Assembly: GCF_039134705.1 (NCBI RefSeq)
Contig: NZ_CP146256.1
Coordinates: 3,534,001 to 3,598,000, forward strand
DNA length: 64,000 nucleotides
From: Kineothrix sp. IPX-CK
GTDB taxonomy: Bacteria > Bacillota > Clostridia > Lachnospirales > Lachnospiraceae
Direction: 5' to 3'
In this document: positions 60,136 to 64,000 of the stretch, piece after piece
How the letters are laid out: every line of letters starts with the position of its first letter
Position numbering within the stretch: the first letter of the stretch is position 1
Translations under genes and position numbers: made by a program
The notes under the pieces: model-generated
What the model saw: only the letters and a program-made list of their open reading frames with translations
The model's database searches: none
Told to the model about the DNA's origin: nothing

Positions 60136-60894
60136 ATGACAAAAACACAGTTGTTAAAAACCAGACTTTTAGAGATAGGGGCTTCTTTAAATAATAGTGG
60201 TCATGCGCTGGCCTTATTGGCACTTGGTTCCTGCGGAAAAAATCAGGAATTGATGGATGAATATTCAGACCTGGACTTTTTTGTAATTGTTAAACCCGGA
60301 TATAAAATGCAATACATAGAGAATCTGGATTGGCTGAAATCCATATTCCCCGCAGCTTTCTATTTTCGGAATACGGATGACGGGTACAAATTTCTATATG
60401 AAGACGGCGTGTTCTGTGAATTCGCAGTCTTTGAAAAAAAAGAGCTGGAAAAATTAGGAGCACTTGATGGCTCGATCGTATGGAAAGACAAGGATTTCGA
60501 GGGACTTGAATTACAGATGGAGCCGACTTTTCAGATAAATCAAATATTAGATACAGAATGGATGCTCGGCGAAATTCTCACAAACTTGTATGTTGGTTTA
60601 TGCCGGTTTCGAAGAGGAGAAAAGTTTTCGGCATATAAGTTTATCCAAAATTATGCGGTTGATCAGCTTCTCAGATTGCTTCTGACACGAACTCCGCAAT
60701 CCGCTATTGAAGCAGATAAATATGATCTGTCCAGAAGGATAGAGTTCAGAAATATCATTACCGCAGATTTATTATCATCGTTCATTCAGGGTTATGACAA
60801 AACACCTCAATCAGCATTATCTATTTTGCAATTTTTGGACAGGAATTTTACAATCAACCAATTCATAAAATTGAAAATTGAAGAACTTTTGTAG
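60136..60894 (+). CDS. Nucleotidyltransferase-fold protein (aminoglycoside adenylyltransferase-like)
   Basis: The 252-residue protein has the Pol-beta/ANT-type motif LALGSCGKNQELMDEYSDLDFFVIV (GS...DxD) and a later acidic residue in CEFAVFEKKEL as a third ligand, then a helical C-terminal domain (LTNLYVGLCRFRRGEKFSAYKFIQNYAVDQLLRLLLTR). AGGAG 7 bases before the second of two ATGs favours 60136. It may modify a small molecule (drug or sugar phosphate) or another target; coupling with the PfkB gene suggests a common substrate chain. Confidence 0.78.
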   Translation: MTKTQLLKTRLLEIGASLNNSGHALALLALGSCGKNQELMDEYSDLDFFVIVKPGYKMQYIENLDWLKSIFPAAFYFRNTDDGYKFLYEDGVFCEFAVFEKKELEKLGALDGSIVWKDKDFEGLELQMEPTFQINQILDTEWMLGEILTNLYVGLCRFRRGEKFSAYKFIQNYAVDQLLRLLLTRTPQSAIEADKYDLSRRIEFRNIITADLLSSFIQGYDKTPQSALSILQFLDRNFTINQFIKLKIEELL

Positions 60895-60981
60895 TACAAC
60901 AATTCATATGTTAAAATAATTACATAAACTTGATTGATTTCACAAAAAATTCCTCTTTCATTCTTTAGATACCTAAATATG

Positions 60982-62289
60982 TTATATTGTTCTCCAGAAA
61001 TAAGCACTATATGGCGGAAGTTCACTTCCGTCATTAAGTTCATACTCCCGGCCGCTAATTAAATCGAAGGCCCTTTGGCATCCCGCATCAAAATGTGCCC
61101 GAAAGCTTTCTTCATCGGCGTTAATAGCCACAAGCACCCTTTCATTTTGTGATTTCCGCTCAAATACACATTGCTTATTCGTAAGTAAAAGAGAACGAAA
61201 ATCTCCATAATTTAATGCTTCGGAATTCTTCTTCGCTTCTGCAAGCTTCCCGATATACTTTGTCAACTCACCGGTGGCAGGCGCCTCAAAGCAGGCGCGC
61301 AGAGCCGGATCGCCTTCGCTCTTCCTCGCCTTTACTCCCCATTCACTACCATAATATACGCACGGGATCCCGGGCATTCCGAAACATAGCGCATAAATCA
61401 ATGGAAGGTGCTTTTCATTGGAAAGAATACTGGCAATCCGTGTGACATCGTGGTTATCCACAAAGGAGAGCAGATGCTTCCCCTTATAGAGCGTCCAGTC
61501 CTCCGGTCCGAACTGACGCAGCAGCGAATGATTGATCTCGAACATATTCATGCTGTTGAAGCTGGAATAAAGCCCTTTATAACATTCATAGTTGGTCGCC
61601 GAATGCAGCATGTTCTCATTTACCATCTGATTATAATCCCCGTGCAGCATCTCGCCTACAAGGAAAAAATCCTCCTTTTTGCTATCCGTAAAGCATCTGA
61701 GCCTGCGTACGAAATTATGATCCAGACAGTAAGCCACATCCAGCCTCAGTCCGTCGATGTCGAACTCATCGATCCAGAATCCTACGCAATCCAAAAGGTG
61801 CTTTATGACCTCCTCATTCCCCAGATTCAGCTTCACTAGATCATAATTGCCTTCCCAGCCCTCATACCAAAGTCCGTCGTTATAATTGGAGTTTCCTCCC
61901 AAATCAATATGAAACCAATTCAGATACGGGGACCTATCCCTATTCCTTATGACATCCTGAAATTGATAAAACCCTCTTCCCACATGATTGAATACCCCAT
62001 CCAGCACCACGCGGATTCCGTTTTCATGCAGGCTGCTGCATACCCTTTTAAAGTCCTCATTAGTTCCAATCCTTCGATCGAGCTGTTTATAGTCTCTCGT
62101 ATTATATCCATGGGTATCGGATTCGAATACCGGCGAAAAATATATTGCATTTGCTCCCAGATGCTTTATATGGGGAATCCAATCGATCGTCTTCAGTATC
62201 CCAGACCGGAGTACTCCGTCGTTTTCAAATGGTGCGCCGCAAAAACCCAGTGGATAAATCTGATAAAACACGCTTTCATATGCCCACAT
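60982..62289 (-). CDS. GH13 alpha-glucanase/cyclomaltodextrinase-like enzyme
   Basis: The 435-residue barrel shows VFYQIYPLGFCG, GANAIYFSPVFESDTHGYNTRDY, DGVFNHVGRGF, the nucleophile Asp in FDIDGLRLDVAYCLDH, the acid Glu in FFLVGEMLHGDYN, and FVDNHDVTR. The Glu/Asp set is complete. It has no signal peptide, so it acts on intracellular maltodextrins. GGAGG precedes the ATG at 62289. The frame extends 12 codons further upstream. Neopullulanase-type specificity is a guess. Confidence 0.9.
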   Translation of the reverse strand: MWAYESVFYQIYPLGFCGAPFENDGVLRSGILKTIDWIPHIKHLGANAIYFSPVFESDTHGYNTRDYKQLDRRIGTNEDFKRVCSSLHENGIRVVLDGVFNHVGRGFYQFQDVIRNRDRSPYLNWFHIDLGGNSNYNDGLWYEGWEGNYDLVKLNLGNEEVIKHLLDCVGFWIDEFDIDGLRLDVAYCLDHNFVRRLRCFTDSKKEDFFLVGEMLHGDYNQMVNENMLHSATNYECYKGLYSSFNSMNMFEINHSLLRQFGPEDWTLYKGKHLLSFVDNHDVTRIASILSNEKHLPLIYALCFGMPGIPCVYYGSEWGVKARKSEGDPALRACFEAPATGELTKYIGKLAEAKKNSEALNYGDFRSLLLTNKQCVFERKSQNERVLVAINADEESFRAHFDAGCQRAFDLISGREYELNDGSELPPYSAYFWRTI

Positions 62290-62920
62290 CCTATATCCTC
62301 CAATCCTTATCGAATGACCTGTCAATCACTGTTTCATTATAACATGAGAAGTCCTGCATATATACCCCTTTCAATAATCCGTCATATTAATTTACATAAT
62401 ATTTTAGGGGTCTGTTCTGTACTTTAACCACAATTACGGCCTATCCAATTCGGTCAATATTTTCTCATACTTCACATAATTTTTTTGACTGAACCAGTAT
62501 TTTTTCTCATTTTTCAAGTTTCACTTGCAGAATTATAAATGTGGAGAACATGTACGATTTCTAATGCTTTTTAAGACTTTTTGAAAAGAAATCCCCAATT
62601 TCCACCGAGTTATCCACATATGACGTTTGTGTCATTTTTCGTGACTCATCTTCCATTTTCTATAAATTCTGACGTCATTTGTCAAAAAATAATTTCATTT
62701 TTCATTTTTCGACATCTACATAAATCTCGGTCAAGCCAAAAGTTATGTTAACTTTACCTTTTTCGACTTCGATGCTATACTACTAAAAAGTATATAAAGA
62801 GCTGTCGTTCGCGAAATTGGCAGGCTATTATAATTTTATGTACAATTTTTGAAGGTGTCAGAGGCTTTTTTCGGTATCGCCTGACATAGGAGATGTATTG
62901 AAAGGAGTATGATAAGGAAT
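62290..62920. other. Intergenic region upstream of nfo
   Basis: About 630 bases without a gene. It is AT-rich with T-runs, and holds one exact DnaA-box sequence TTATCCACA (62610-62618), the nfo promoter, and a hairpin TGTCAG-GGC / GCCTGACA (62857-62886) in the nfo leader. I see no small ORF with a ribosome site. Confidence 0.5.
62753..62781 (+). promoter_or_regulatory. nfo promoter
   Basis: TTTACC (62753-62758), 17 bases, TATACT (62776-62781), with a leader of about 130 bases before the start. Confidence 0.5.
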
Positions 62921-63838
62921 ATGTTAAAAATAGGTTCACATGTGGGAATGAAGGGTAAGGAAATGTTTCTCGGTTCCGCCAAAGAAGCTGCTTCTTATGA
63001 AGCAAACGCCTTTATGATATTTACGGGTGCTCCCCAGAATACAAAACGCAAGACAATAGAAGAATTGAACATAGACGCAGGTCTGTCCTATATGAAGGAG
63101 CACGGTATCTCTGATGCCATAATCCATGCTCCTTATATAATAAATCTTGGTAACAGTATAAATGCCGACACCTTCAAGCTGGCTGTAGATTTTCTTTCCA
63201 TGGATATACAGCGTACTGCTGCACTAAAGAGCAAGGTTCTCGTACTTCACCCCGGCGCCCATGTAGGAGCGGGTCAAGATGCGGGCATCCGCAAAATAGC
63301 GGAGGGCCTCAATGAGATATTGGACAAAGACACTCCCTGCATCATCGCTTTGGAGACCATGGCGGGAAAAGGTTCCGAAATCGGCAGAAGCTTTGAAGAG
63401 CTGGCCGCCATCTTCGATAAAGTTATCCACAATGAAAAGCTGGGGATCTGCCTGGACACCTGCCATATGCACGATGCAGGCTATGATATTATCCATGGCT
63501 TTGACGAATGCGTAGAGCGCTTGGACCGATTGATAGGAAAAGATAAGGTAGCCGTCCTGCATATCAACGACAGCAAGAATCCATGCGGCGCCGGCAAGGA
63601 CAGACATAGTAATATCGGACATGGGTATATCGGCTTTGATGCACTGTACTCCATCGTCCATAATCCTGCTTTCACGGATATACCCAAAATATTGGAGACA
63701 CCTTATATTCCCTCAGCGGAAGACCCGTCCAGGCTGGTGCCCCCCTATAAAGAGGAGATTCAAATGCTGCGCAGCGGAATATTCACAGCCAGCCGTCCCA
63801 GAAGCGTTCCACCCTCTTTGCCACCAAATCAGCCGTAA
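62921..63838 (+). CDS. nfo: Deoxyribonuclease IV (AP endonuclease)
   Basis: Nfo cuts the DNA backbone at abasic sites. The 305-residue TIM barrel has [86 protein letters not shown] and LETPYI, covering the three-zinc site. The ATG at 62921 is taken; AAAGGAG is at 62901-62907. The last 19 codons ([12 protein letters not shown]...) overlap the convergent helicase gene and are unlike the family, which usually ends near LRSG. Confidence 0.95.
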   Translation: MLKIGSHVGMKGKEMFLGSAKEAASYEANAFMIFTGAPQNTKRKTIEELNIDAGLSYMKEHGISDAIIHAPYIINLGNSINADTFKLAVDFLSMDIQRTAALKSKVLVLHPGAHVGAGQDAGIRKIAEGLNEILDKDTPCIIALETMAGKGSEIGRSFEELAAIFDKVIHNEKLGICLDTCHMHDAGYDIIHGFDECVERLDRLIGKDKVAVLHINDSKNPCGAGKDRHSNIGHGYIGFDALYSIVHNPAFTDIPKILETPYIPSAEDPSRLVPPYKEEIQMLRSGIFTASRPRSVPPSLPPNQP

Positions 63839-64000
63839 CTACTTCGAAATGTTCCCATTCCCGCGGGAACATTTTTTGATAGGAATGATTCAGGAATCGA
63901 TCGTCCAAAAGTGCTACCAGCCCTACGTCCTCCGCAGTCCTTATTACCCTTCCAGCCGCCTGCAGTACCTTATTCATGCCCGGATAACGGTAAGCGTAGT
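63783..64000 (-). CDS. Rad3/DinG-like DNA helicase, C-terminal end (5' part beyond window)
   Basis: The last 72 residues read [36 protein letters not shown] and FPREW, which is motif VI and the tail of superfamily 2 XPD/DinG-type helicases (the arginine finger in QAAGRVIRT). The gene runs off the right edge. It overlaps nfo by 56 bases tail-to-tail. Whether it carries an Fe-S cluster or an exonuclease domain cannot be seen. Confidence 0.85.
   Translation of the reverse strand, partial: YAYRYPGMNKVLQAAGRVIRTAEDVGLVALLDDRFLNHSYQKMFPREWEHFEVVTADLVAKRVERFWDGWL

Noticed and set aside
62610..62618. Exact DnaA box TTATCCACA as evidence of a replication origin
   Set aside because: It is a single box; there is no cluster and no dnaA/dnaN or other origin genes nearby.

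Overview
The window looks like a chromosomal segment of a spore-forming Firmicute, most likely a Lachnospiraceae member (Clostridium cluster XIVa type). The signs are sigF and spoIIA/spoVA sporulation genes, T-box leaders on trp and valS, strong AGGAGG-type ribosome binding sites, TTGACA-17-TATAAT promoters, and small proteins typical of that family (DUF5721-like, DUF1294). I see no complete tRNA or rRNA gene, no CRISPR array and no prophage. The assignment rests on gene content and order, not on a database search.

Layout. 0-3.3 kb: a truncated prolyl-tRNA editing protein, argC and divergent argG with an ARG-box-like site between them, then a DUF1294 membrane protein. 3.3-6.1 kb: a LytTR response regulator, a DegV lipid-binding protein, a DUF5721-like protein and an isolated spoVAE. 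6.2-13.3 kb: a complete trpEGDCFBA operon behind a tryptophan T-box, with an extra nested hairpin element between the T-box and trpE. 13.3-14.4 kb: a complete IS481-like insertion sequence with an unusually long 26-bp target duplication. 14.4-17.1 kb: an XRE/desulfoferrodoxin-like fusion regulator, an EamA transporter, shikimate kinase, RidA and a small protein. 17.2-21.1 kb: a Crp/Fnr regulator facing a thiol/persulfide operon (a CoA-disulfide reductase-rhodanese-TusA-DsrE fusion plus thioredoxin). 21.1-28.9 kb: a five-gene MacAB-like export operon with two lipoprotein adaptors, an FtsX-type permease and two ATPases, behind a perfect 22-bp palindrome. 29-44.4 kb: spoVAD, an SGNH/MBOAT acylation pair, a MATE pump, spoIIAA-spoIIAB-sigF followed by spoVAA-AB-AC, a zinc-ribbon TPR protein, folC and valS with its own T-box.

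45.1-50.2 kb is visibly AT-richer and has features of an acquired island: a 3' tRNA fragment, a gene remnant, a ZmaR-like acetyltransferase, and an extra RsgA GTPase controlled by a leader peptide and attenuator. 50.3-57.4 kb returns to ordinary housekeeping and regulatory modules: a VOC protein, an ECF S-component, PadR-DUF1700-DUF4097-PspC, CutC and a GntR-ABC operon. 57.6-60.9 kb is a second AT-rich patch with a broken S51 peptidase and an ArsR/PfkB/nucleotidyltransferase set. The end holds a GH13 glycosidase, endonuclease IV and the 3' end of a Rad3/DinG-like helicase.

The signals I think most deserve follow-up are: a family of long inverted-repeat intergenic elements sharing a 20-nt core (28.96-29.13 kb and 38.16-38.34 kb); a related 27-nt palindrome that brackets spoVAD; the splitting of the spoVA genes over three loci within 30 kb; the XRE-desulfoferrodoxin fusion; the tandem terminators in the trp leader; and the leader-peptide attenuator in front of the extra rsgA. 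None of these establishes a new system by itself.
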